64,000 nucleotides of DNA from assembly GCA_001282665.1 (NCBI GenBank), contig LN874946.1, positions 493,839-557,838 on the forward strand. Reading direction: 5' to 3'. Numbering within the stretch: position 1 is the first letter of the stretch; each line of letters begins with the position of its first letter. The DNA is from Clostridiales bacterium mt11 (GTDB taxonomy: Bacteria > Bacillota > Clostridia > Tissierellales > Tepidimicrobiaceae). Below, one piece after another: positions 24,832 to 32,982 of the stretch. Both the position numbers and the translations under genes were made by a program. The notes beneath the pieces were generated by a model that saw only the letters and a list, made by a program, of their open reading frames with translations, was not told where the DNA came from and made no database searches.

Positions 24832-25407
24832 ATGAAGTATGTACTAATCCTTATATTTGTATTCTTTTTTTCCCTTTTATTTCTGCCTGTAAAAATTGAA
24901 ATCAAATATATATACAATTATGAAAGTAGTAAATTTAATATTTTTACTTCTTATCCATTTGGATTATTTAAATTTAATCTATATCCATTTTCTAAGAGTA
25001 AAAAAACAGACAATACTAAAGTAAACATAAGAACAATTATAAAAGATTTACAATACAGGGAATTAATTAATTACATATGGCAAAAATCCGTTCTTAAAGA
25101 GATTAATTGGAATACTAAAATTGGTTTTACCGATGCATTTTTAACAAGTATTATCTATGGAGTTTTATGGAGTTTAAAAAGTATTGTAGTTAGCTTTATA
25201 TTAACCATGAAGGAAATAAATTGTATAGATATCAATGTAGCACCTATATTTAATGAAAATCAATTAGAGATTAGCTTTGATTGCATAATAAAAATAAGAA
25301 TGGTTTATATTATTACTGTATGGATTAAGTTTTTAAAACTATATAAAGGTGGTGAAGGAAATGTCGGAACATCCAATAGAAGGGTTAATGAAAACTACAA
25401 TGAATAG
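24832..25407 (+). CDS. DUF2953 domain-containing protein
   Basis: 191 residues with an N-terminal membrane helix (about 2-20), then a region with the DUF2953 layout, including IKYIYNYESSKFNI, WNTKIGFTDAFLTSIIYGVLWSL and a CIIKIRMVYII strand before the C-terminus. The family typically sits next to gerW/ytfJ in spore formers. The function is unknown; by neighbour it is probably sporulation-related. The gene overlaps the start of the gerW gene by 47 bases. Confidence 0.75.
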   Translation: MKYVLILIFVFFFSLLFLPVKIEIKYIYNYESSKFNIFTSYPFGLFKFNLYPFSKSKKTDNTKVNIRTIIKDLQYRELINYIWQKSVLKEINWNTKIGFTDAFLTSIIYGVLWSLKSIVVSFILTMKEINCIDINVAPIFNENQLEISFDCIIKIRMVYIITVWIKFLKLYKGGEGNVGTSNRRVNENYNE

Positions 25408-25807
25408 CTTAAAGGAAATGGTAGATGTAAATACTATAATTGGAGATCCAGTACAGTCAGCAGACGGGCTGGTTATTATTCCAGTATCTAGAATTTGCTT
25501 TGGTTTTGCATCGGGAGGTACCGAATTTAGTAGAAATAAAAATAGCAAGGAACATACTGAATCAGAGGAGAAATTTCCCTTTGGTGGAGGAAGTGGAGCG
25601 GGAGTTTCAGTTCAACCAGTTGGTTTTATAGTTGTAGGAAATAACCAAATAAAATTATTGACAGTAGATGAAGGCAATACCGCTTTAAGTAGTTTATTTG
25701 ATTTTATGGGAAAGGTTGCAGACAATATACAAGGAGCTGTAAATAAGGATAAAAATAAAAATAAATCTTGTAGTAATTCAAAGGATAAGGATAATAATAC
25801 AGACTAA
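25361..25807 (+). CDS. ytfJ: GerW family sporulation protein (YtfJ)
   Basis: 148 residues starting MSEHPIEGLMKTTMNSLKEMVDVNTIIGDP, with VIIPVSRICFGFASGGTEF, GGGSGAGVSVQPVGFIVV and a Lys/Asn-rich low-complexity tail. These are GerW (YtfJ) hallmarks. In B. subtilis the protein is made in the forespore and is needed for lysozyme-independent germination steps. The ATG at 25361 is chosen over the GTG at 25349 because the family begins MSEHPIE. It overlaps the DUF2953 gene. Confidence 0.9.
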   Translation: MSEHPIEGLMKTTMNSLKEMVDVNTIIGDPVQSADGLVIIPVSRICFGFASGGTEFSRNKNSKEHTESEEKFPFGGGSGAGVSVQPVGFIVVGNNQIKLLTVDEGNTALSSLFDFMGKVADNIQGAVNKDKNKNKSCSNSKDKDNNTD

Positions 25808-25860
25808 GAAGCAGATAGAGATTCTGCTTCTATTACTTTATAATAAATGGAGGAAACAAT

Positions 25861-26958
25861 TTGAAAAAGAAGATATTTTTATTTATTTTAATGTCAACTT
25901 TTCTAATAAGTGGATATTCTTTTTGTGAAAAGCCAGAAATCAGCGCTCAGTCTGCTATACTTATGGATTCCAGATCTGGAAGGATACTTTTAGAGTATAA
26001 CCCCTATAAAAAATTACCAATGGCAAGCACAACTAAGATAATGACAGCCTTAGTAGCTTTGGAAAATGGGGAACTAAAGGATAAAGTAAAGATTAAAAGA
26101 GATGATGTAGGTATAGAAGGCTCAAGTATATATTTATGTGAAGGAGAAACTATTTCCTTAGAAGATCTATTATATGGTTTAATGTTGAGATCAGGGAATG
26201 ACTCTGCTACAGCAATAGCCAACTATATTGGAGGAAGTTTAGAAGGCTTTACCGATATGATGAACGGGAAAGCTAAGGAAATAGGTGCTAATAATACAAA
26301 ATTTATGAATCCCCATGGCCTTCATGATGAGAATCATTATACTACAGCATATGATCTAGCATTGATTACGAGAGAAGCTATGAAAAAAGATGAATTTAAG
26401 GAGATATCAAAGACAAAGGTATGGAAAGCTAAAAGAGATAAAAATAATGTGTTTTATAATAAGAATGATACTCTAAATGAATATGAAGGAGGGGATGGAG
26501 TTAAGATTGGCTATACTAAAAGGGCAGGTAGATGTTTGGTATCAAGTGCTACAAGAAATGGTACTCAGCTAATATCTGTAGTATTAAATGATGGTAATTG
26601 GTTTAATGATTGTTATGCTCTCATGGATTATGGATTTGAAAATTTTGATACCTATGTAATATTTGACAAGGATCAATATATAGATAAAGTTCCTATTAGG
26701 GATGGTGTAAAGGATTATGTATCTGTAGTTACCAAGGATTCATTCCTATACCCACTGACAAAAGAAGAAGTTAAAAAGGTTAAAATCCATGTAGACTTAG
26801 CCGACACACTTAAAGCACCCATAACCAAAGGAGAAGATATAGGCAACATAAATGTCTACTTAGATGGCAAACTAATCCATGAAGAGAAACTTATTGCTAA
26901 GGAGCGTATAAATAAATTAGGCCCTATAGAAAAGATTTTAAAAAACTTAAAAAAGTAA
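25861..26958 (+). CDS. D-alanyl-D-alanine carboxypeptidase, DacF-like (copy 2, KIG variant)
   Basis: 365 residues, starting at TTG behind GGAGGA, with a signal peptide (about 1-22) and a PBP5-type domain: STTK tetrad in MASTTKIM near residue 57, SGND for SxN, and GVKIGYTK (residues 213-220) where KTG is expected. The third motif thus reads K215-I216-G217, an unusual replacement of the conserved Thr. It is paralogous to the copy at 21.6 kb, with the C-terminal domain retained. It could have altered activity; the rest of the fold appears intact. It follows gerW, suggesting a spore-wall role. Confidence 0.85.
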   Translation: MKKKIFLFILMSTFLISGYSFCEKPEISAQSAILMDSRSGRILLEYNPYKKLPMASTTKIMTALVALENGELKDKVKIKRDDVGIEGSSIYLCEGETISLEDLLYGLMLRSGNDSATAIANYIGGSLEGFTDMMNGKAKEIGANNTKFMNPHGLHDENHYTTAYDLALITREAMKKDEFKEISKTKVWKAKRDKNNVFYNKNDTLNEYEGGDGVKIGYTKRAGRCLVSSATRNGTQLISVVLNDGNWFNDCYALMDYGFENFDTYVIFDKDQYIDKVPIRDGVKDYVSVVTKDSFLYPLTKEEVKKVKIHVDLADTLKAPITKGEDIGNINVYLDGKLIHEEKLIAKERINKLGPIEKILKNLKK

Positions 26959-27002
26959 ATTTCAGAAAAGTCATTTATGATATATGGGGAAAAGAAAATT
27001 TT

Positions 27003-27060
27003 AAATAAAGGTTTCTATGATATAGAGTATTTTTACATCATAGGAGCCTTTATTTATTTT
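27003..27060 (+). terminator. Terminator after second carboxypeptidase gene
   Basis: A long 19-base inverted repeat (27003-27021 with 27037-27055, imperfect in the centre) around a 15-base loop, continuing in TATTTT. Confidence 0.7.
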
Positions 27061-27123
27061 GTAACCAAAGAACATGAAGATAAATATGCTATATATTAAG
27101 TGATAACTTAGGGGGGAGAATAT

Positions 27124-28062
27124 ATGGCTAAACTATGCAATTGTATAGACGCAGGAAGTAAGTATTGTCCTTGTAATCTAGCTAGTACTATGGACTGTAT
27201 TTCTTGCTCTCAACTTAGGGGTCAAGATTTTTGTGATTGTCATTGGAATGGAGTTTGTATCATGTATGAATATTTTATGCAGAACAAAGAGTCCCATGAT
27301 TTAAGAAAGACTTCAACCGGAACCGTAGTGGAAAGAACTGTCTTAGAAGAAAATTTGTTTTTAATAAAGATACAGTTAGACAAGGATTTATTAAAGGAAC
27401 TGGATAGGATTGGTTCATATATTTTTATTAAGAACTTTGAGACGAATTGCTATTATGAAACACCTATGTCCATATTCAACTTAGATGGAGAGTATGCCTA
27501 TATTGTTTATCAGGAGGTAGGACCTAAGACTAAGAACATTAAGCTAGGAGATAAATTGACCATAAGAGGTCCTTATTGGAATGGAATAGTTGGAGAACAT
27601 AAATTGTCAAGTATAACAAACTCCAATATATTGATAATAGCAAGGGGCATTGGACAATCTTCTATTTTACTACCTATAAAGAAATTAATCGATAAAGGAA
27701 ATAAGATAAGGCTTATATTGGATAAGGGTAAACTCAACTCCTTATATTGTTTGGATTATATTTCAGATGAGAGGATAGCCATAGAAAACATAAATCTATT
27801 ATCAGTTCAAGGCAAGGAGAAGCTAAAGAAGATTATAGAGGATAACCCTATTGATGTAGTACTTAGTGCTGGCGCTGAAATAATCCATAGAGAAGTTATC
27901 CCTATAATAGATGAAAGTAAAAAGGGTATTGAATTATTTGTTACAAATAACAATATCCTCTGCTGTGGGGAGGGAATATGTGGTTCGTGCACTCGAAAGA
28001 TAAAAAGTGGAGAAAGAATAAAAACCTGTAAAGCTATGATAGATCCTAAAAAAATATATTGA
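27124..28062 (+). CDS. Cys-rich FNR/PyrK-like flavin and 2Fe-2S reductase subunit
   Basis: 312 residues in three parts. The first 50 residues hold ten Cys (CNC, CPC, CISC, CDC spacing), suggesting a metal or FeS cluster module. Next comes a ferredoxin-reductase-like FAD/NAD domain (SNILIIARGIGQSSILLPIKKLIDKG is the nucleotide-binding part). The C-terminus has a PyrK-like 2Fe-2S pattern, CCGEGICGSCTRKI then CKA. It resembles the electron-transfer subunits of dihydroorotate dehydrogenase or NfnA-type enzymes, but no pyrD is present. The next gene, an FAD protein 14 bases away, is the probable partner. Electron donor and acceptor unknown. Confidence 0.75.
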   Translation: MAKLCNCIDAGSKYCPCNLASTMDCISCSQLRGQDFCDCHWNGVCIMYEYFMQNKESHDLRKTSTGTVVERTVLEENLFLIKIQLDKDLLKELDRIGSYIFIKNFETNCYYETPMSIFNLDGEYAYIVYQEVGPKTKNIKLGDKLTIRGPYWNGIVGEHKLSSITNSNILIIARGIGQSSILLPIKKLIDKGNKIRLILDKGKLNSLYCLDYISDERIAIENINLLSVQGKEKLKKIIEDNPIDVVLSAGAEIIHREVIPIIDESKKGIELFVTNNNILCCGEGICGSCTRKIKSGERIKTCKAMIDPKKIY

Positions 28063-28076
28063 GGTGGGGTGTTTTA

Positions 28077-29351
28077 ATGAATAGAGTGGTTATAATAGGT
28101 GGAGGATGGGCAGGTACAGCTGCAAGTATCTCTGCAAAAAAAATAGGAGCTGATGTTATCCTATTGGAGAGAACCGATATGTTAGTAGGTTTAGGCAATG
28201 TAGGCGGAATAATGAGAAATAACGGACGCTTTACAGCCGCAGAAGAAAATATATTCTTAGGGGCAAGGGAATTATTTGAGATTACAGATAGATTTTCTTT
28301 ACATGAGAATCTCGATTTTCCTGGACATAAACATGCTTCCTTATATGATGTAACTAAGATTGAACCAGAGGTTAGAAGGCTTCTAATATCCATGGGAGTA
28401 GAGGTGAATTTAAAAAGAAGAGCTGTAGATGTAGTAATGGAGGATGAAAAAATAAAAGGAATAATATTAAGTGATGGAGAAATAATTTATGGGGATGTTT
28501 TTATCGATACCACTGGATCTACAGGACCTATGGGTAACTGTCTTAAATACGGAAATGGATGTGCTATGTGCATATTAAGGTGCCCTTCCTTTGGACCAAG
28601 GGTTAGTATTAGCCAAAAAGCAGGAGTTAATGATATAGTTGGTATGAAAAAAGATGGTTCTTATGGTGCCTTCAGTGGTTCCTGTAAATTAAATAAAGAT
28701 TCTTTAAGTCCTGAAATAAGATATAGATTAGAAAAAGATGGGGTAGTGGTATTGCCTGTACCTAAGGAAGACATACAAATGGATAAACTATCAAAAAAAG
28801 TTTGTCAGCAATATGCATTGAAAGAATACGGTGAAAATATTATACTATTGGATACAGGTCATGCTAAGATGATGACATCTTTTTATCCATTGGAAAAGTT
28901 AAGAAAGATTGAGGGGTTAGAAAATGCTAGATATGAAGATCCCTATTCAGGAGGGTTGGGCAATTCCGTCAGATATTTGTCTATTGCACCAAGAGAAAAT
29001 ACGATGAAGGTCAAGATGGTAAAGAATCTTTTCTGTGGAGGTGAAAAATCAGGTTTATTTGTAGGTCATACAGAGGCAATTACTACTGGCAGTTTAGCTG
29101 GGCATAATAGCGTTAGATACATGAAGGATAAGGAATTATTAGAATTACCAACCGAATTAGCTGTTGGAGATTTAATTTATTATGGTAATGAGGCGATACA
29201 AACTGAAGAGGGATTAAAGGATAGATATACTTTTGCTGGAAGTACTTATTTTAAAAGGATGATGAAAAAAGGACTATATACTACTGATTTACATCAAATA
29301 AAAAATAGAGTAGAAGAAATAGGATTATTAAATATATATGATAGATTATAA
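28077..29351 (+). CDS. GidA/TrmFO-like FAD-dependent oxidoreductase
   Basis: 424 residues with the Rossmann GGGWAGTAASISAKKIGADVILLE at the N-terminus, a GNVGGIMRNNGRFTAAEE segment and a C-terminal GGEKSGLFVGHTEAITTGSLAGHNS resembling the FAD-closing motif of TrmFO/GidA flavoproteins. A Cys cluster (CAMCILRC, residues 162-169) lies in the middle. It is not a canonical TrmFO or MnmG by length or motifs. Paired with the Cys-rich reductase it may form a two-component redox enzyme. I start at the ATG at 28077, seven bases past GAGGTGGGG. Confidence 0.7.
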   Translation: MNRVVIIGGGWAGTAASISAKKIGADVILLERTDMLVGLGNVGGIMRNNGRFTAAEENIFLGARELFEITDRFSLHENLDFPGHKHASLYDVTKIEPEVRRLLISMGVEVNLKRRAVDVVMEDEKIKGIILSDGEIIYGDVFIDTTGSTGPMGNCLKYGNGCAMCILRCPSFGPRVSISQKAGVNDIVGMKKDGSYGAFSGSCKLNKDSLSPEIRYRLEKDGVVVLPVPKEDIQMDKLSKKVCQQYALKEYGENIILLDTGHAKMMTSFYPLEKLRKIEGLENARYEDPYSGGLGNSVRYLSIAPRENTMKVKMVKNLFCGGEKSGLFVGHTEAITTGSLAGHNSVRYMKDKELLELPTELAVGDLIYYGNEAIQTEEGLKDRYTFAGSTYFKRMMKKGLYTTDLHQIKNRVEEIGLLNIYDRL

Positions 29352-29358
29352 TATAGTT

Positions 29359-29387
29359 TTACAAAAGTCATAAAAAAGGCTAAAATG
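29359..29387 (+). promoter_or_regulatory. Sigma-A promoter of rluB
   Basis: TTTACA and TAAAAT separated by 17 bases, ending 30 bases before the rluB start codon. Confidence 0.55.
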
Positions 29388-29417
29388 TATGTAGTGAATA
29401 CTGAAAGGATGAAAACT

Positions 29418-30125
29418 ATGAGATTACAAAAGTTTATGGCTCAATGCGGAGTAGCGTCTAGGAGGAAATCCGAGGAGATAATACTAGAGGGTAGAGTAAA
29501 GGTCAACGATGTGATTGTAAAAGAATTGGGTACCATTGTAGATCCAAATAGGGATATAGTAGAAGTAGATGATAGGAAAATAGAAATGGAAAGTAGAAAG
29601 GTTTATATCATGTTAAATAAACCTGAAGGATATGTTACTACATTAAAAGATAGACATAGCGAAAAAATAGTCCTAGATTTAATTGAAGGAGTTGAGGAAA
29701 GGGTATTTCCTGTAGGTAGACTTGATGCAGATACTTCTGGATTGCTTTTAATGACCAATGATGGAAATTTAACTTATAAATTAACTCATCCTAGTCATGA
29801 GGTTGCTAAGAAATATATAGCCGTAGTTGAAGGAGTTCCAAATAATAAAAAGCTAGCAAGGTTTAGAAAGGGATTAAGAATCGATGGCAGGATGACGGCA
29901 GAAGCTTATGTAAGGATTATTAAGAAACATAGAGACTCTTCCGTATTGGAAATTTCAATCCACGAGGGTAGAAATAGACAGGTAAGAAAGATGTGTGAAT
30001 ATATTAGACATCCTGTAATAAAATTAAAGAGAGTATCGATTGGTGAATTGAAATTAGGGAATCTGGAAGTTGGAAAATGGAGATACTTAACTGAAAAAGA
30101 AGTAAAATACCTAAAGAAACTTTAG
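29418..30125 (+). CDS. rluB: 23S rRNA pseudouridine synthase B family protein
   Basis: 235 residues: an S4 domain (MRLQKFMAQCGVASRRKSEEII) followed by an RsuA/RluB domain with the catalytic Asp in GRLDADTSGLLLMTNDG (about residue 103) and EGRNRQVRKMCE near the C-terminus. It isomerises a uridine in 23S rRNA (helix 89 region in RluB) or 16S (RsuA); family specificity cannot be told from sequence alone. ATG 29418 is chosen over 29385 and 29409 because the S4 domain begins there and AAGGAT lies at normal spacing. Confidence 0.9.
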   Translation: MRLQKFMAQCGVASRRKSEEIILEGRVKVNDVIVKELGTIVDPNRDIVEVDDRKIEMESRKVYIMLNKPEGYVTTLKDRHSEKIVLDLIEGVEERVFPVGRLDADTSGLLLMTNDGNLTYKLTHPSHEVAKKYIAVVEGVPNNKKLARFRKGLRIDGRMTAEAYVRIIKKHRDSSVLEISIHEGRNRQVRKMCEYIRHPVIKLKRVSIGELKLGNLEVGKWRYLTEKEVKYLKKL

Positions 30126-30166
30126 CATTGTAGCAGTGTAAATTGCTATAATGCTTTCCTTTTTGG
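30124..30166 (+). terminator. Terminator after rluB
   Basis: A 12-bp stem with one G-U pair (AGCATTGTAGCA at 30124-30135 with TGCTATAATGCT at 30144-30155), followed by TTCCTTTTT. The TGCTATAAT inside its right arm also resembles an extended -10. Confidence 0.65.
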
Positions 30167-30230
30167 CTTTCTTTTTGATGAACTATCTATTATAATGAAC
30201 ATAGGGTTAAATAACAGAGGTGGATTTTAT

Positions 30231-30644
30231 ATGATTATATTGCGAGAAATCGATGAAGAAGAATATGGAGAAGTAAAATCTATTCTCGAAAAGGAGAGAA
30301 TAGAAGATGATCTATCGAAAGGAATAGTGTACATATTAATAGATAATGACGATATTATCGGTGTAGGAAAGATGAATTTAAAAAATGAACATGGCATTTT
30401 AAAATATATAATAGTTAAAGAAGAAAATAGGGGCTCTAATTTAGGAGAGTGTATTTTGAGATCCTTATTATTTAAAGTTAACTCATTGGGAATAAAGGAA
30501 GTATATTGTTTAGATCATGTGGATTATCTTTTACATAAAGGATTCAAAGGTAATGATATGAAGAATATGGGTATTTATAAACTATATTTAAATATTGAAG
30601 ACTTTTTTAGTGTTAGATCTTGTGGTGATAGACATGGGATATAG
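30231..30644 (+). CDS. GNAT family N-acetyltransferase
   Basis: 137 residues with the GNAT core: ILREIDEEEYGEVKSIL at the N-terminus, ILIDNDDIIGVGKMNL, then the acetyl-CoA region YIIVKEENRGSNLGECILRSLLFKV. It is diverged, with the R/QxxGxG/A loop reading NRGSNLG. The start is ATG 30231; the frame from 30195 lacks a ribosome site. Substrate unknown. It overlaps mnmM by 11 bases. Confidence 0.7.
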   Translation: MIILREIDEEEYGEVKSILEKERIEDDLSKGIVYILIDNDDIIGVGKMNLKNEHGILKYIIVKEENRGSNLGECILRSLLFKVNSLGIKEVYCLDHVDYLLHKGFKGNDMKNMGIYKLYLNIEDFFSVRSCGDRHGI

Positions 30645-31203
30645 ATATTTTATTAATCCAGTGGAAACGGCAAAGAAAATCATGACTTATACCATAAAAG
30701 AAGGACAGACTGCAATAGATTCTACAGTAGGGAATGGAAATGATACCTTGCTTTTAGCAAAGCTTGTAGGAGAAAGCGGGAAAGTTTACGGTTTTGATAT
30801 TCAAAACCAAGCGCTTGATATTACAAGAGATAAGTTGTCTAAATCAGAATTTGAAAAAAGGGTAAAACTAATCAATGATGGTCATGAGAATATGGATAGA
30901 TATATATTTAGTGAAGTAGATTTTATTGTATACAATTTAGGATATCTACCAAGTGGCAATAAATCTATTAAGACTACGGCATCTACTACGGTGGAAGCTT
31001 TAAAGAAATCGTTAATACTATTAAAGGATAATGGACTTCTATTGGTTACTTGCTATACAGGACATGAAGGTGGAAAAGAAGAAAAAGAGGCTGTGGAAGA
31101 TTTTTTTATATCATTGAATCAGAAAGAATACAATGTTTTGCAATTTAATTTTATAAATCAAAAACATAATCCGCCAATACTCTATGGCGTAGAAAAATTA
31201 TAA
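30634..31203 (+). CDS. mnmM: tRNA (mnm5s2U34)-methyltransferase family protein MnmM (YtqB)
   Basis: 189 residues of the class I methyltransferase family once called YtqB: SAM motif IDSTVGNGNDTLLLAKLVG near residue 33, GFDIQNQALDIT, and VYNLGYLPSGNKSI. MnmM completes the mnm5s2U modification at the wobble position of tRNA. ATG 30634 follows TGTGGTGAT; the longer frame from 30595 lies inside the preceding gene. Confidence 0.85.
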   Translation: MGYRYFINPVETAKKIMTYTIKEGQTAIDSTVGNGNDTLLLAKLVGESGKVYGFDIQNQALDITRDKLSKSEFEKRVKLINDGHENMDRYIFSEVDFIVYNLGYLPSGNKSIKTTASTTVEALKKSLILLKDNGLLLVTCYTGHEGGKEEKEAVEDFFISLNQKEYNVLQFNFINQKHNPPILYGVEKL

Positions 31204-31219
31204 AATAGGAGGGATAGTA

Positions 31220-32617
31220 ATGGGAAAAGTAAAAATTACAGAAACGATTTTAAGAGATGCCCATCAATCTTTAATCGCAACTAGGATGAAAACAGAGGAT
31301 ATGCTACCTATTGCAGAAAAATTGGATAGAGTAGGTTTTCATTCTCTTGAAGTATGGGGAGGAGCAACCTTTGACTCCTGTCTACGTTTCTTAAATGAAG
31401 ATCCATGGGAAAGGTTAAGGGTATTGAGAAAAGCTTTTAAAAATACTAAGTTACAAATGCTATTAAGAGGTCAAAACCTATTAGGGTATAAGCATTATGC
31501 AGATGATGTAGTAGAAGAATTTGTTAAGAAATCTATTGAAAATGGAATTGATATTATTCGTATATTCGATGCGTTAAACGATCCAAGAAATATTAAAACA
31601 TCTATAGAAGCAACAAAAAAGTATGGTGGTCATGCACAAGCTGCAATATCCTATACGACGAGTCCAGTTCATAACAATGATTATTATATAAAATTAGCTG
31701 TAGAGATGGAAAAAATGGGAGCTGACTCAATCTGTATAAAGGATATGTCAGGTATATTGATGCCTTATGAAGCAGAGAAATTAGTAAGAGGATTAAAGAA
31801 GAAGATATCAGTTCCAATACAAATTCATTCTCATTTTACCAGTGGAATAGCTAATCAAACATATATGAAGGCAATTGAAGCAGGAGCAGATATTATAGAT
31901 ACTGCAATGTCACCTTTAGGTATGGGAACAAGCCAGCCAGCTACAGAGTCAATGATAGCCTCATTACAAGGTTCACCATACTATCCTGATATAGATATGA
32001 ATTTATTACTTGAAATAACCGATTACTTTAGCAAGCTACGAGATAAATATATGAAAGAAGGCTTATTAAATCCTAAGGTATTGAATGTAGATGTAAGAAC
32101 ATTAAAATATCAAGTCCCAGGAGGTATGTTATCCAATTTAGTATCTCAATTGAGTAGTCAAGGAGCATTAGATAAATTTGAAGAGGTATTAAAAGAAGTA
32201 CCAAGGGTAAGAGAAGATTTGGGATATCCACCATTGGTTACTCCAATGAGCCAGATGGTAGGGACTACAGCAGTTTTTAATGTAATATTAGGTGAAAGAT
32301 ATAAAATGATTCCAAATGAAGCAAAAAATTATGTCAAGGGTCTGTATGGAAAGACAACTGTGCCAGTAAAAGAAGAAATTAAAAAGAAAATTATTGGTGA
32401 TGAAGAGGTATTCACAGGAAGACCAGCAGATCTATTGCAACCTGAACTTGGTAAATTAAGAGAAGAAATAAGTGAGTACATTGAACAAGACGAAGATGTA
32501 CTAAGCTATGCTTTATTCCCTCAAGTTGCTGTTGATTTCTTTAAATATAGACAGGCTGAGAAATATAAAATTGATACAAATTTAGTAGATGAAGAATCTA
32601 AAACTTATCCAATATAA
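31220..32617 (+). CDS. Pyruvate/oxaloacetate carboxyltransferase (PycB/OadA alpha) subunit
   Basis: 465 residues matching the carboxyltransferase part of oxaloacetate decarboxylase alpha and pyruvate carboxylase subunit B: ETILRDAHQSLIATRM, LEVWGGATFD, IKDMSGILMPYEA, IHSHFTSG, MSPLGMGTSQPATE, plus the conserved PGGMLSNL. It lacks the C-terminal biotinyl domain (no AMKM motif), so biotin must come from a separate protein. It would interconvert pyruvate and oxaloacetate through carboxybiotin. A terminator follows. Confidence 0.88.
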   Translation: MGKVKITETILRDAHQSLIATRMKTEDMLPIAEKLDRVGFHSLEVWGGATFDSCLRFLNEDPWERLRVLRKAFKNTKLQMLLRGQNLLGYKHYADDVVEEFVKKSIENGIDIIRIFDALNDPRNIKTSIEATKKYGGHAQAAISYTTSPVHNNDYYIKLAVEMEKMGADSICIKDMSGILMPYEAEKLVRGLKKKISVPIQIHSHFTSGIANQTYMKAIEAGADIIDTAMSPLGMGTSQPATESMIASLQGSPYYPDIDMNLLLEITDYFSKLRDKYMKEGLLNPKVLNVDVRTLKYQVPGGMLSNLVSQLSSQGALDKFEEVLKEVPRVREDLGYPPLVTPMSQMVGTTAVFNVILGERYKMIPNEAKNYVKGLYGKTTVPVKEEIKKKIIGDEEVFTGRPADLLQPELGKLREEISEYIEQDEDVLSYALFPQVAVDFFKYRQAEKYKIDTNLVDEESKTYPI

Positions 32618-32645
32618 AAACAAGCCGAAAGGCTTGTTTTTATAT
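32616..32645 (+). terminator. Terminator after the carboxyltransferase gene
   Basis: AAAAACAAGCC pairs perfectly with GGCTTGTTTTT around a GAAA tetraloop. The left arm overlaps the stop codon. Confidence 0.9.
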
Positions 32646-32662
32646 TTAATTCTTCATCTACT

Positions 32663-32720
32663 AATGAAATAAATCTTGCAAAATTAATAAAATCCATTTA
32701 AAAATGAAATAAATCTTGCA
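32663..32720 (+). repeat. Two 18-bp direct repeats before the 2-oxoacid oxidoreductase operon
   Basis: AATGAAATAAATCTTGCA occurs identically at 32663-32680 and 32703-32720, exactly 40 bp apart (about four helical turns). The second copy overlaps the -35 element of the promoter. Likely operator sites, possibly for the RpiR-type regulator at the end of the operon (inferred). Confidence 0.6.
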
Positions 32721-32744
32721 TATATAGGATAACTTTGTTATTAT
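32716..32744 (+). promoter_or_regulatory. Sigma-A promoter of the 2-oxoacid oxidoreductase operon
   Basis: TTGCAT (32716-32721) and TATTAT (32739-32744) with 17 bases between. The -35 overlaps the second direct repeat. Confidence 0.65.
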
Positions 32745-32780
32745 TAAAGTAGAAAATATCACAATAAGGGGGAAATGACT

Positions 32781-32981
32781 TTGCCAGATAAGACATTGCA
32801 AACACTTTATGTGGAAAAAGAAATGTGTAAAGGCTGTGGTATATGTGTAGCATTTTGTCCAAAAAATGTATTAGAAATAAAGAATAATAAAGTAGCTATA
32901 AAAAACTTGGATGCTTGCATTCAATGTGGCCAATGCGAATTAAGGTGTCCTGATTATGCTATTTATCTAGGAGGTAAATAA
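32781..32981 (+). CDS. Ferredoxin-like delta subunit of 2-oxoacid:ferredoxin oxidoreductase
   Basis: 66 residues with two 4Fe-4S motifs, CKGCGICVAFCPK and CIQCGQCELRCPD. It would relay electrons from the thiamine-bound intermediate to external ferredoxin. I prefer TTG at 32781, eight bases after GGGGGA, over the ATG at 32775, which is only two bases from that site. The alpha-subunit gene follows by one base. Confidence 0.9.
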   Translation: MPDKTLQTLYVEKEMCKGCGICVAFCPKNVLEIKNNKVAIKNLDACIQCGQCELRCPDYAIYLGGK

Positions 32982-32982
32982 G

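Noticed and set aside
30144..30152. Extended -10 promoter for the GNAT gene.
   Set aside because: The TGCTATAAT forms the right arm of a near-perfect terminator hairpin after rluB, a better explanation.
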